Of a DNA stretch of 64,000 nt, positions 44,840 through 53,450 are shown piece after piece (position 1 is the stretch's first letter; each line of letters begins with the position of its first letter). The translations under genes were made by a program, and so were the position numbers. Origin of the DNA: Halobacteriales archaeon QS_4_70_19 (GTDB taxonomy: Archaea > Halobacteriota > Halobacteria > Halobacteriales > Haloarculaceae); the NCBI GenBank assembly GCA_003020985.1, contig PXRM01000028.1, forward strand, positions 1 to 64,000, in the 5' to 3' direction. The notes under the pieces are model-generated. The model was given only the letters and a program-made list of their open reading frames with translations, ran no database searches and was not told the origin of the DNA.

Positions 44840-44847
44840 GATATAAA
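44840..44847 (-). promoter_or_regulatory. TATA box of the pilus operon
   Basis: On the minus strand TTTATATC is centred about 31 nt before the pilB ATG, a normal haloarchaeal box A spacing. The rest of the gap up to 44993 is otherwise unremarkable. Confidence 0.5.
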
Positions 44848-44993
44848 TTACGCCCACCCTAAGCAACCACTGCTGGCCGTCCTACCGCCGTTTCGGGACT
44901 CGTACCCGCCGCTTCGGTGCGCTGCGTCGGTTCCGAAGAGACAGGGGTATTTATGAACCCGTCGGGCACCCCGGCGAGGGGGTTAGGCATTCC

Positions 44994-46211
44994 CTAATCC
45001 CGGTGCTCGTCGACGAACCGTTCCAGCCGGCGCATCGCCTCCTTCAGGTCGTCCAGTCCGGTCGCGTACGACGCGCGCAGGTGGCCGTTCCCGCCGGCCC
45101 CGAACGCGCCTCCCGGGACCATCGCTACGGACTCGGCCTCCAGCAGGGCCTCCGCGAACGTCCCCGCGTCCTCCCAGGGGTCGGGCACCTCCGGGAAGAC
45201 GTAGAACGCGCCGGTCGCCTCGAAGCACTCGACCCCCATCTCGTCGAACCGCGAGAGGACGAACTGCCGCCGGCGGTCGTACTGCCGGCGCATCTCCGCG
45301 ACCTCGTCCGCACACGAGTCCAGCGCCTCGACGGCCGCGTACTGGGCAGTCGTGGGGGCCGACAGCATGGTGTACTGGTGGACCCGGTTCATCGCCTCGA
45401 TGGCGCCGGCCGGCCCGAGCGCGTACCCCAGCCGCAGCCCCGTCATCGCGTACGCCTTCGAGAAGCCGTTGAACACGACGGTCCGCTCGCGCATCTCCGG
45501 CAGCGCCGCGATGCTGGCGTGCTCGCCCTCGTAGGTGAGGTCGGCGTAGATCTCGTCCGAGAGGACGCCGACGTCGTGCTCCTTGCAGAACTCCGCGACC
45601 GGCGCCAGCTCCTCGACGCTCATCGTCGCGCCGGTCGGATTGTTCGGGTAGCAGTAAATGAGGTAGTCCGCGCGCTCGGCGCCCGCCTCCTGCAGTACGG
45701 CTGGGGTCAGTTCGAACTCGTCCTCGGCGCGGGTCGGCACCGGGAGCGTCTCGCCGCCCGCGAACCGGACCCCCGGCTCGTAGGAGACGTAACACGGCTC
45801 CGCGACGGCCACGACGTTGCCCGGGTCGACGAGCGCCCGGAAGGCGGCATCGATGGCCTCGCTCGCGCCCGCCGTGACGATGACCTCCTCGTCCGGGTCG
45901 TACGAGAGGTCCCACCGCTCGGCGTCCGCGGCGATCCGCTCGCGCAGGTCGCGCATCCCCCGGTTGGCGGTGTAGGAGGTCTGCCCCCGTTCGAGGGAGG
46001 CGATGGCCGCCTCGCGGGCGTTCCACGGGGCCGTGAAGTCCGGCTCGCCGACCCCCAGCGAGATGACGTCGTCCATCTCCTCGGTCAGTTCGAAGAACCG
46101 CCGGATGCCCGACGGCGGCGTGTTCTGGACCCGCTGGGACGGCGTGAGGGTGGACTCCTCCGCCTCCTCCCCGTCACCCGCCTCGCGGTCCGACTCCCCG
46201 TCGAGGCTCAT
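44994..46211 (-). CDS. PLP-dependent aminotransferase, class I/II
   Basis: This 405-residue enzyme has a hydrophilic head, then ISLGVGEPDF, CYPNNPTGATM, SDEIYADLTY and the PLP lysine in NGFSKAYAMTGLRLGYALG. Members transfer amino groups between amino acids and 2-oxo acids; aspartate or aromatic aminotransferase roles are likeliest, but the substrate cannot be fixed. The ATG overlaps the stop of the upstream Lrp-type regulator, so the two are coexpressed. Confidence 0.9.
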   Translation of the reverse strand: MSLDGESDREAGDGEEAEESTLTPSQRVQNTPPSGIRRFFELTEEMDDVISLGVGEPDFTAPWNAREAAIASLERGQTSYTANRGMRDLRERIAADAERWDLSYDPDEEVIVTAGASEAIDAAFRALVDPGNVVAVAEPCYVSYEPGVRFAGGETLPVPTRAEDEFELTPAVLQEAGAERADYLIYCYPNNPTGATMSVEELAPVAEFCKEHDVGVLSDEIYADLTYEGEHASIAALPEMRERTVVFNGFSKAYAMTGLRLGYALGPAGAIEAMNRVHQYTMLSAPTTAQYAAVEALDSCADEVAEMRRQYDRRRQFVLSRFDEMGVECFEATGAFYVFPEVPDPWEDAGTFAEALLEAESVAMVPGGAFGAGGNGHLRASYATGLDDLKEAMRRLERFVDEHRD

Positions 46212-46753
46212 GGCGTCACGGAGAGCCGGTCGTCGTCGCCGGTCTCCTCGAAGCGGTGGCCCGCCTCCTTGTACGTGTCCATCACGTAGTGGGTCACCGT
46301 CTGGGTGATCTCGGGGACGGGCGCGACCTTCTCGCTGATGAAGCGGGACACCCTGCTCATCGATTCCTCCTCGACCTCCAGCGCGAAGTCGTAGTCGCCG
46401 GAGACGAGCCGGAGCGCCTGCACCTCGGGGAACTGCGCCAGCCGCTCGGCGATGTCCTCGTAGCCGGTCTCCCGGTCCAGCGTCACGTTCAACTCGACCA
46501 GCGCGTGGACGTGCTCGGCGTCGGTGACCGACTCCGCGCGGTCCCAGTCGACGACCGCGGCGTACCCCTGGACGACACCCGACGACTCGAGGTCCGCGAC
46601 GACGGCCTCGACCTCGTCGGCGTCGAGTCCGGTCATCCGTGCGAGGTCCTCGGTCGAGTAACGGGCGTTCTCACAGAGGAGGTCAAGCAGCTCCGCGCGG
46701 GCCTCCGTGTCCGCCTGCCCCTCGCCGCTTGCGGCGTCCGACTGGTCGCTCAT
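46208..46753 (-). CDS. Lrp/AsnC family transcriptional regulator
   Basis: This 181-residue protein has an N-terminal winged helix (LLDLLCENARYSTEDLARMTG, about 24-44, and onward) and a C-terminal RAM ligand domain (VHALVELNVTLDRETGYEDI; LVSGDYDFALEVE). Lrp proteins sense amino acids. The coupling to an aminotransferase downstream (ATGA overlap) suggests control of amino-acid metabolism and of its own operon. A box GTTTAGTC lies about 26-32 nt before the start. Confidence 0.9.
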   Translation of the reverse strand: MSDQSDAASGEGQADTEARAELLDLLCENARYSTEDLARMTGLDADEVEAVVADLESSGVVQGYAAVVDWDRAESVTDAEHVHALVELNVTLDRETGYEDIAERLAQFPEVQALRLVSGDYDFALEVEEESMSRVSRFISEKVAPVPEITQTVTHYVMDTYKEAGHRFEETGDDDRLSVTP

Positions 46754-47182
46754 GAACCTATGGCGGTGCAGCGCGGACTAAACGCTTGCGAGTGCGTGCT
46801 AGGTGTAGGCGGGGACTGCAGGTGGGTGCCCACGACCGCGCTCACGCGTGCTTCCAGCACGGTGGCCCGCCAGCGACGACCGTCCGCCGACCCGCCGGCG
46901 ACAGGTCGCCCCCCGACCGGTTCCGGGACCGGGAAGCGCGCGGGCGCCATCCGAGCGGCGGGACCGAGGCCCTCGCAGCCGAGGGACCGCCGAGCCTCCA
47001 GCGCTCGCGGGGGGAGGGGCGGGGCCGCTAGCGCTCCGCTGGAACCACCGCGCACGTCGCTCGACCCGAAACGGAGGTCCCCGCGGACTCGTGAGGCGGC
47101 CGTCGATACAAGTCTGAAAAAAACCGGATACGAATATAAAGACCCATATAGTATATCAAAAACGGATGCAATGTGAGAGAAG
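46754..47182. other. Gene-free region upstream of the Lrp regulator
   Basis: The first part holds the Lrp promoter. Next come about 250 bp of very G/C-rich DNA with short hairpins, such as CCAGCG paired with CGCTGG near 46998-47042. The last 70 bp are A/T-rich (ACGAATATAAAGACCCATAT). No ORF has believable codon use and no known RNA fold is apparent. Confidence 0.4.
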
Positions 47183-48817
47183 TTACTCTAACTGGAAATT
47201 ACGGTCCAGAACGGCGAAATCGCAGCCCAGGTCGTCCACCCGCTCGAACGTCGGGCGGGAGATGAACCGCGAGGCGGCCGAGCGGTCCGCGGAGGAGCCG
47301 ATGATGACGAGGTCGTAGCTCCGGGAGACGCGGGTGAGGAACTCCTCGATGTTCGCTCGGGCGACCCGCGTCTCGACGCCCTGGTCGACGGTCTCGGCGA
47401 GGTTCCCGAGCATGCGTTCGGCGTCGGACCGCTCGCGCTCGGTGCCGATGCAGTGACAGACGGACACGCGGCCGGCGTCGCCCGCGAGCCGGGTGGCGAA
47501 GTCGATCATCTTGTGGGCCACGTCGCCCGCACGCCGGACCGGCACGAGCACGTCGCGCCACTCGCCATCGTCGGTCGTCTCGGGGTCCGCACACCGGTGG
47601 ACGAGCGTGTCCGTGTCGCTGTGGAACAGCTCGTGGATGTACGACGCCAGGCGGTCGCCGTCGGTCTCGTAGGGGGTGACGATGAGGTCGCAGTTCGTGT
47701 CGTGGGCGGCCTGCACGATGGCCCGTCCCGGCGCGTCGGGGGCCGTCTCGGCGACGAGCACCTCCGCCGGGACGCCGTAGGTCGCCTCGAGGTCCGCCGC
47801 GCGCGCCTCCAGGTCCATCGCCGACGCCGCGGTCGCGAGCTGCTCCGCCAGCCGGTCGCCCCCCACCGGCGCGGGCCCCCCGACGGTGGCCTCGTCCGGC
47901 GCCGCGTCGTCGGGGCCGGTCCCGGTCGCCGGGTCCGGGTCGGTACCGGCGGCCGCCATCGAGCCGTCGCCCGCAGGCCCGCCGTCGGGGGTCGTTCCCC
48001 CGGCAGCCGGATTCCGGACGGGGACGGTCCCGTCGGGGTGGTCGACGGACCGACCGTCCTCACCCGCCGTGGCCACCTCCTCGAACTCGTCGGGGGTGAG
48101 CAGCCCCAGGAGAACCACCTTCGCGCCCTCGTGGGCGGCCGCGATGCGTGCCCCTAGTCGTGCCGTCTCGCCGGGATGTGCACCGCGGACGGGCACGAGT
48201 ACGCGGTCGTCGCCGCGGGTGGAGGTGTAGAGGTAGCGCGCCCGCCGGTCGTAAAAGCGCTCGCGCCACAGGAGGAACACGCCCGCAACGAGGAGGCTGG
48301 AGGTGGCGACACTCAACACGTACGTCACGCGGTCGGTCCCCGTCACGAGCACCAGCAGCGCCGTGGAGAACGCCGCCGGCTCCTCGAGGTCGAGCGCCCA
48401 CGTCCCGGCACCGGTCAGGGCGACCGCCAGCGCCGCGCCACCGGGGGTGACCTCCGGGGCGCCCGCCGTGGTCCCCTGCAGCGTGGCGACGATGTTGAGC
48501 GAGACCAGCCCGGCGACCGCCCCGAACGTCAGGCCGCCGACGAACCGGCGCGGCGAGGCGAAGGTCCCGTCCGGATCGTGGAACAGCGTGTACGCCCCGG
48601 ACGCCAGCGGCGGGAACAGGAGGAAGGAGAGCTCCTGCAGTTCGCCCGAGAGGAAGGTGACCGCGCCCATCAGCAGCGGCACGAACAGCAGCGCCGAGAG
48701 GTGGATGAGGTTGTTCGTGTGCTCCAGCCAGGCGCGGAACCCCCGGACCTCGCGGCGCTCCAGCCGCCGCAGCCGGCGCCACGCCGACCGCAGCCGCGTC
48801 CGGAGGTCGTCCTGCAT
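47183..48817 (-). CDS. HPP-domain membrane protein fused to two universal-stress-like domains
   Basis: This 544-residue protein has an HPP-type membrane part (about residues 33-195; LLFPPLASGAYTLFHDP is the HPP-like stretch). Two USP-like domains follow: the first begins VLVPVRGAHPGETARLGA (about 205) and carries a Gly/Pro/Asp-rich insert, the second begins VLVPVRRAGDVAHKMIDF (about 410). HPP proteins of cyanobacteria and chloroplasts carry nitrite; the USP domains could bind nucleotides and regulate. Transport substrate here is unknown. Confidence 0.8.
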   Translation of the reverse strand: MQDDLRTRLRSAWRRLRRLERREVRGFRAWLEHTNNLIHLSALLFVPLLMGAVTFLSGELQELSFLLFPPLASGAYTLFHDPDGTFASPRRFVGGLTFGAVAGLVSLNIVATLQGTTAGAPEVTPGGAALAVALTGAGTWALDLEEPAAFSTALLVLVTGTDRVTYVLSVATSSLLVAGVFLLWRERFYDRRARYLYTSTRGDDRVLVPVRGAHPGETARLGARIAAAHEGAKVVLLGLLTPDEFEEVATAGEDGRSVDHPDGTVPVRNPAAGGTTPDGGPAGDGSMAAAGTDPDPATGTGPDDAAPDEATVGGPAPVGGDRLAEQLATAASAMDLEARAADLEATYGVPAEVLVAETAPDAPGRAIVQAAHDTNCDLIVTPYETDGDRLASYIHELFHSDTDTLVHRCADPETTDDGEWRDVLVPVRRAGDVAHKMIDFATRLAGDAGRVSVCHCIGTERERSDAERMLGNLAETVDQGVETRVARANIEEFLTRVSRSYDLVIIGSSADRSAASRFISRPTFERVDDLGCDFAVLDRNFQLE

Positions 48818-48878
48818 GGCTGGGGTGGAACGGCGCCGCGTAGTAAACCGTTCCGCCGCCCGGCACCCCAGACAGTGC

Positions 48879-49466
48879 TCACCGGGCGTAGCGGTGGACG
48901 CCGTAGATAGCCAGGGCGGCCGCTAGCGGGATGAGGGGTGACGCCGCGGACGGGATGGCGTACAGTACTTCCACCAGCGGCGCCAGGAGACCCGAGGGCG
49001 GCGTCCGCGTCACGGTTTCGCCGTCGAGCACGAACTCCGGCGGGATGGAGGCGACGACGCCGAGGTAGAGCGACAGCAGGAAGCCGACGCCGGCCGCGGC
49101 GATCAGGCGGTCGTAGCGGGCGTCGCTCCCCGTCCGGCGGTGTCGCCGCGCGACCAGCAGCACCGGCGCCAGCACCGGCCCGACGACGAGCAGCCCGACC
49201 AGGATGAACAGCGCCCGGGAGAAGGTGAACGTCCCGCCGGTCCCGGAGAGCGTGTTGAACACCTGGACGACGAACGCCAGCCCGAAGAACAGGACGAGCA
49301 GCCCGCCGAGCAGCCCGGCGACGACGACGTACAGTTTGCAGAGCCGCGACTCCGTCCGTCGGAAGGCGTACGGGAACGCCCCGAACAGCCCCCCGTACGC
49401 GTCGTCGTCCGCCGGGCCGCCGGCCGTCGCGGCCGCATCGGCTGCCGGCGCTTCCGAGTCGGTCAT
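48879..49466 (-). CDS. Four-helix membrane protein, function unknown
   Basis: From ATG at 49466 the protein has 195 residues, beginning MTDSEAPAADAAATAGGPAD. About four membrane segments follow (KLYVVVAGLLGGLLVLFFG; ALFILVGLLVVGPVLAPVL; AAGVGFLLSLYLGVVASI; and a last one near the C-terminus). I do not recognise the family. It lies 61 bp upstream of the HPP-USP gene on the same strand and may be cotranscribed. An in-frame ATG at 49514 would add 16 residues but is less likely. Confidence 0.65.
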   Translation of the reverse strand: MTDSEAPAADAAATAGGPADDDAYGGLFGAFPYAFRRTESRLCKLYVVVAGLLGGLLVLFFGLAFVVQVFNTLSGTGGTFTFSRALFILVGLLVVGPVLAPVLLVARRHRRTGSDARYDRLIAAAGVGFLLSLYLGVVASIPPEFVLDGETVTRTPPSGLLAPLVEVLYAIPSAASPLIPLAAALAIYGVHRYAR

Positions 49467-49603
49467 CGCACGGCGGTAGGGCCGACGGGTCGAAAAGCAC
49501 CCCGGTGTGGGCACAGCCGGGAGCCGAGGGCGGTGGCGACTCAGCGGGCGACACGCCGGTCCGAAGGGGAAACCCCTTGCCGACCGACTGCGACCCGGCG
49601 CCC

Positions 49604-50623
49604 ATGACCAGCGTCAAGGAGTTCGTCATCGAGGAGGCAGCCACGCCCGACCGGCTCGGCCGCGGCCGGTTCGCCTTCACCGACGACTACTCCGTCTTCG
49701 ACTGGGGGAAGATGCCGGACCCCATCCCCGGCAAGGGGGCCTCGCTCTGTGCGATGGGCGCCGCCAACTTCGAACTGCTCGAACGCGAGGGCGTCCCGAC
49801 TCACTACCGGGGCGTCGTCGACGACGGTGCCGTCGTCCCCCTGGACGAGGCCGATACCCCCCCGCGGGAGATGGCGCTCGACCTCTCGCGGGTGCCCGAC
49901 CTTCCCCACGAGGGCCGCAGCTACGACTACGACGCCTTCCACCGCGAGGCCGGCGACAACTACGTCGTCCCGCTCGAGATCGTCTTCCGGAACACCGTCC
50001 CGGTCGGCTCCAGCCTCCGGTCGCGCGGGTCGCCCACCGACTTCGGCCTCGACCACGAGACCTGGCCCGACGAACCGGTCGACCTCCCCGACCCCGTCGT
50101 CGAGTTCTCCACCAAGTTCGAGGAGTCCGACCGCTACCTCGACCGCGACGAGGCCGACCGCATCGCCGGCGCGGCCGACATCGACGACCTCGAGGCGACC
50201 GCCCGCACGGTCAACCGGCTCGTCACCGAGCGCGCACGCGAGGCCGGGCTGACACACGAGGACGGGAAGATCGAGTGCATCTTCGCGGACGGCCGGGTCC
50301 GGGTCGCGGACGTGGTCGGCACCTTCGACGAGAACCGCTTCTCCTACGACGGTCAGCAGGTCTCGAAGGAGGTCGTCCGCCAGTACCACAAGCGCGAGCA
50401 GCCCGAGTGGGTCGCGGCCGTCGACGAGGCGAAGGCCCGCGCGAAGGACGAGGACGTGGCCGACTGGCGGGCGCTCTGCGAGCGCTCGCCGGAGCCGCTC
50501 CCCGAACACGTCGTCGAGGCGATGAGCGACCTCTACACTGCGGGAGCGAACGCCTACCTCGGGCGGGACCTGTTCGACGCCCCGTCGCTGGCCGACGCCG
50601 TGGACCGGGTCCGGGAGCTGTAG
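49604..50623 (+). CDS. purC: Phosphoribosylaminoimidazole-succinocarboxamide synthase
   Basis: From ATG at 49604 the enzyme has 339 residues. RGRFAFTDDYSVFDWGKMPD is the SAICAR synthetase N-terminal nucleotide motif; VPLEIVFRNTVPVGSSL and EFSTKFEESDRYLDRDEA follow. It joins aspartate to CAIR in purine synthesis. It is longer than the bacterial enzyme (about 240 residues), as usual in haloarchaea. Earlier in-frame codons from 49505 lack the family sequence. It converges on purU. Confidence 0.92.
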   Translation: MTSVKEFVIEEAATPDRLGRGRFAFTDDYSVFDWGKMPDPIPGKGASLCAMGAANFELLEREGVPTHYRGVVDDGAVVPLDEADTPPREMALDLSRVPDLPHEGRSYDYDAFHREAGDNYVVPLEIVFRNTVPVGSSLRSRGSPTDFGLDHETWPDEPVDLPDPVVEFSTKFEESDRYLDRDEADRIAGAADIDDLEATARTVNRLVTERAREAGLTHEDGKIECIFADGRVRVADVVGTFDENRFSYDGQQVSKEVVRQYHKREQPEWVAAVDEAKARAKDEDVADWRALCERSPEPLPEHVVEAMSDLYTAGANAYLGRDLFDAPSLADAVDRVREL

Positions 50624-50629
50624 GGAGGG

Positions 50630-51610
50630 TCAGTCGTCGTCAGCGGACTCGGGCGTGATGTCGACGTCGTACTCCAGCCCCGCGCCGTCCCGGGGTTCGC
50701 TGGGCCGGAGCGCGTCGGCCTCGTCCGGGAGTCCGAGCCGGTACTGCGACCGGTCCACGTCGTCGCGGAACTCCGTGCGGCCGTGGTAGACCGACACCGC
50801 GTCGTCGAGGTGGAGCCGAACGGCCTCGACGAGTGCCTCGGCTTCCAGCGGCTGGCCGCGACGCTCCAGTTCCTCCACGTCGGCGCCCGCGGGCGCGTCG
50901 AACACGCGCTGGGTGATGATGGGCCCCTGGTCGAGGTCCGTCGTGACGTAGTGGGCGGTGACGCCGGCCACCCGGACCCCCTCCTCGCGGGCCTGGCGGT
51001 ACGCCTCCGCGCCGGGGAACGCCGGCAGCAGCGAGGGGTGGACGTTGATGATGCGGCTCTCGTAGCGGAACACGACGTTCGGGCTGAGGATGCGCATGTA
51101 CCGCGCCAGCACCACGAGGTCGATCTCGTACTCCGCGAGCAGGTCGAGCAGGCGGTTCTCGTCGGGGACGCCCTTCCCGTCGCCGATGTCGTGGAAGTCG
51201 ACGCCGCGCTCGGCCGCCAGCGGCTCCAGGTCGGGGTGGTTGCCGATGACGACGGTGATCTCGGCGTCCAGCTCCCCCTCCTCCCGGGCCTGGAACAGCG
51301 CTTCCAGGCAATGGGACTCCTTCGTGACGAGCACGGCGACGCGGTCGGTCTGCCGGTCGCTCGGGAACCGCACCTGGATGTCGACGCCGAGTTCGTCGCC
51401 AAGATCGTGCAGATCGTCGCGCAGCGTCTCGTCCTTGACGACCATCTCCGAGGTGTCGACGTGGAGCGTCATCCGGAAGACGCCGTCCCGGACCGCCTGG
51501 TCGAGGTCCTCGATGTTGATGCCGCGCTCGAACAGCAGCGACGTGACCCGGGCGATCAGCCCCTTCTTGTCGTCGCCGACGACGACGATCTCCGTGTACT
51601 GGCGGGTCAC
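50630..51610 (-). CDS. purU: Formyltetrahydrofolate deformylase
   Basis: From GTG at 51610 the protein has 326 residues. It has an N-terminal ACT domain (YTEIVVVGDDKKGLIARVTS) and a C-terminal formyl-transferase domain with VLARYMRILSP and the signature IINVHPSLLPAFPGA, GVTAHYVTTDLDQGPII. PurU splits 10-formyl-THF to formate and THF; in organisms with PurT this supplies formate for purine synthesis. A Gly-rich GGAGG 8-9 nt before the GTG acts as ribosome site. The frame stays open upstream but without family sequence. A further acidic C-terminal tail is present. Confidence 0.9.
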   Translation of the reverse strand: MTRQYTEIVVVGDDKKGLIARVTSLLFERGINIEDLDQAVRDGVFRMTLHVDTSEMVVKDETLRDDLHDLGDELGVDIQVRFPSDRQTDRVAVLVTKESHCLEALFQAREEGELDAEITVVIGNHPDLEPLAAERGVDFHDIGDGKGVPDENRLLDLLAEYEIDLVVLARYMRILSPNVVFRYESRIINVHPSLLPAFPGAEAYRQAREEGVRVAGVTAHYVTTDLDQGPIITQRVFDAPAGADVEELERRGQPLEAEALVEAVRLHLDDAVSVYHGRTEFRDDVDRSQYRLGLPDEADALRPSEPRDGAGLEYDVDITPESADDD

Positions 51611-51642
51611 GCTGGTCCCTCCGCGGACGTGGGACTGCTCAT
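51607..51642 (-). other. 11-codon leader ORF overlapping the purU start
   Basis: ATG at 51642 opens MSSPTSAEGPA and its TGA overlaps the purU GTG (GTGA at 51607-51610). The purU ribosome site GGAGGG lies inside it. It may couple purU translation to an upstream start, or be accidental. Confidence 0.35.
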
Positions 51643-51772
51643 ACTCCCTCCGAACGGCCGGGTCGGCAAAAGCACCCCGTTCCACGACGGGAGTGCCACG
51701 GGGGGCTCTCGCCCCCCCGATTCCGCCCCGCCGAACAGAACCGTTTTGTCCGGGCGCCACCGCTCCCCGCAC

Positions 51773-52024
51773 ATGACCGCCTACACCGCCGTCGTGACGG
51801 TGCGGCTCAAACACGGCGTGCTGGACCCGGAGGCCGAACGGACGCAGGAGGCGCTCGAACGGCTCGGGTTCGATCTGGCCGACCTCCGCTCGGCGGACCG
51901 CTTCGAGGTGGACCTCGACGCGGAGTCGGCCGAGGCCGCCGCCGACCGCGCCGACGAGATGGCAGAGCGCCTGCTCGCCAACCCCACCATCCACGACTAC
52001 ACCGTGGAGGTCGAGGAGCGGTGA
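51773..52024 (+). CDS. purS: Phosphoribosylformylglycinamidine synthase subunit PurS
   Basis: This 83-residue protein begins MTAYTAVVTVRLKHGVLDPE and contains LADLRSADRFEVDLDAES and LLANPTIHDYTVEVEE, the whole PurS fold. It bridges PurL and PurQ in the fourth step of purine synthesis. It is divergent from purU and followed by purQ, with a duplicated junction between them. TTTTGTC about 26 nt before its ATG may be the promoter box. Confidence 0.95.
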   Translation: MTAYTAVVTVRLKHGVLDPEAERTQEALERLGFDLADLRSADRFEVDLDAESAEAAADRADEMAERLLANPTIHDYTVEVEER

Positions 52025-52026
52025 CG

Positions 52027-52119
52027 CCGACGCCCACACGAGGTGGCCGCTGTGACCGTCGCCTCCCCCATGACGCCGACGCCCGACGCCCACACGAGGT
52101 GGCCGCTGTGACCGTCGCC
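52027..52119 (+). repeat. Tandem duplication of the purQ start region
   Basis: A 37 bp sequence starting CCGACGCCCACACGAGGTGG and ending TGTGACCGTCGCC occurs at 52027-52063 and again at 52083-52119, 56 bp apart. Each copy holds GAGGTGG and a GTG start. The first GTG (52052) reads 19 codons (VTVASPMTPTPDAHTRWPL) and stops at TGA 52109-52111, overlapping the real purQ GTG at 52108. Confidence 0.85.
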
Positions 52120-52785
52120 GTCATCCGCTTCGGTGGCTCGAACTGCGACCGCGACGCCGTCCGAGCTCTGGAGCATCTGGGCATCGACGCCGAGATCGTC
52201 TGGCACGAGGACGGCCTCCCCGCGGACCCGTCCGGCGTCGTCATCCCGGGCGGGTTCTCCTACGGGGACTACCTCCGCGCCGGCGCGATGGCCGCCCGCT
52301 CGCCGGTCATGGCGGAGGTCCACGAGGTCGCCGCGGCGGGGACGCCGGTGCTCGGCGTCTGCAACGGCGCGCAGATCGGCTCCGAGTCCGGGCTCACACC
52401 GGGCGCGTTCACCACCAACCGGAGCGCCCGCTTCCAGTGCGAGCACGTCCACTGCCGGGTCGAACGCGCGGACACGCCGTTCACGCGGGCGTTCGACGAT
52501 GGCGAGGTCGTCGCCCTCCCCATCGCCCACGGCGAGGGTCGCTTCGAGGTCGAGGACGACCGCTACGGGGACCTGGTCGACGAGGACCGCATCCTGTTCC
52601 GCTACTGCGATGCCGACGGCGAGGTGACGGACGCGGCGAACCCGAACGGCTCGAAGGGGAACGTGGCCGGCGTCCTCGGCGAGCGCGAGTCCGTCGCGGT
52701 TCTCATGCCCCACCCCGAACGCGCGACGCTGCCGGACCTGCACGCCGGCACGGACGGACAGGGGCTGCTGCGCGCGTTCGCGTAG
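52108..52785 (+). CDS. purQ: Phosphoribosylformylglycinamidine synthase subunit PurQ (glutaminase)
   Basis: From GTG at 52108 the protein has 225 residues. It is a class I glutamine amidotransferase with VIPGGFSYGDYLRAGAMAA, nucleophile Cys in GVCNGAQIG and the His-x-Glu pair in MPHPERA. It supplies ammonia to PurL with PurS. GAGGTGG sits 9 nt before the GTG. The preceding duplicated copy of this start offers a coupled mini-ORF. The catalytic subunit purL is not in the window. Confidence 0.94.
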   Translation: MTVAVIRFGGSNCDRDAVRALEHLGIDAEIVWHEDGLPADPSGVVIPGGFSYGDYLRAGAMAARSPVMAEVHEVAAAGTPVLGVCNGAQIGSESGLTPGAFTTNRSARFQCEHVHCRVERADTPFTRAFDDGEVVALPIAHGEGRFEVEDDRYGDLVDEDRILFRYCDADGEVTDAANPNGSKGNVAGVLGERESVAVLMPHPERATLPDLHAGTDGQGLLRAFA

Positions 52786-52908
52786 GGCGTCACGGGCCTG
52801 CTGCTGTTTCCGATGCGGGACCCCTAGGCACGTCCGCCCGCTCTCGAGGCGGGCCCCCCGGGCGCGTCGACCCGCCACCGTTTTGGCCGCGCATCCCGGC
52901 GACCGACC

Positions 52909-53364
52909 ATGGCCGACGACGCTACACCCGACTCGGCTCACTTCCGCGCGCTGGAGGAGATGTACCACGGCGCGCCGTGCAACGACCGGCTGGACCCGAC
53001 GCTCCGGATCGACACCGCCGAGGCGACCGTCGAGTTCGACGTCGACGAGTCGACCCACCACGCGGCCGGCGGGATGCACGGCTCCTACTACTTCAAGGCG
53101 CTCGACGACGCCGCCTTCTTCGCGGTCAACTCGCTCGTCGAGGACGTGTTCGTCCTGACGACGGGGTTCGACGTCCACCTCGAACGGCCGATGAGCGAGG
53201 GGACCGTCCGTGCCGAGGGGGTCGTCGTGAACGCGAACCCGAACCAGTTACTGGCGAGCGCCATCGCCGAGGACGGCGAGGGCAACGAGATCGCCCGCGG
53301 CACCGGCCGCTTCGCGCGGAGCCGCGTGGAACTCGACGAACGGGTCGGCTACGAGCGCGAGTAG
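52909..53364 (+). CDS. Hotdog-fold thioesterase, PaaI-like
   Basis: This 151-residue protein begins MADDATPDSAHFRALEEMYH. The hotdog domain shows HHAAGGMHGSYYFKALDDAA, where PaaI enzymes have the catalytic Gly/Asn/Asp stretch, and LTTGFDVHLERPMSEGTVRA. It should split an acyl-CoA thioester. It is 86 bp upstream of an acyl-CoA synthetase on the same strand; opposite reactions side by side suggest control of an acyl-CoA pool. Substrate unknown. Confidence 0.82.
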   Translation: MADDATPDSAHFRALEEMYHGAPCNDRLDPTLRIDTAEATVEFDVDESTHHAAGGMHGSYYFKALDDAAFFAVNSLVEDVFVLTTGFDVHLERPMSEGTVRAEGVVVNANPNQLLASAIAEDGEGNEIARGTGRFARSRVELDERVGYERE

Positions 53365-53450
53365 GTGCCGCCGCCAGCGCACCCCGTCAAAAACGGACCG
53401 GCAAAACAGGGAGAAGCGTTTAGTCGGGACGGGGCGCGTCACTCGGTCAC

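Noticed and set aside
46754..47182. Possible structured RNA in a G/C-rich gap
   Set aside because: Hairpins are short and expected by base composition; no signature of RNase P, SRP or other known RNA was recognised.
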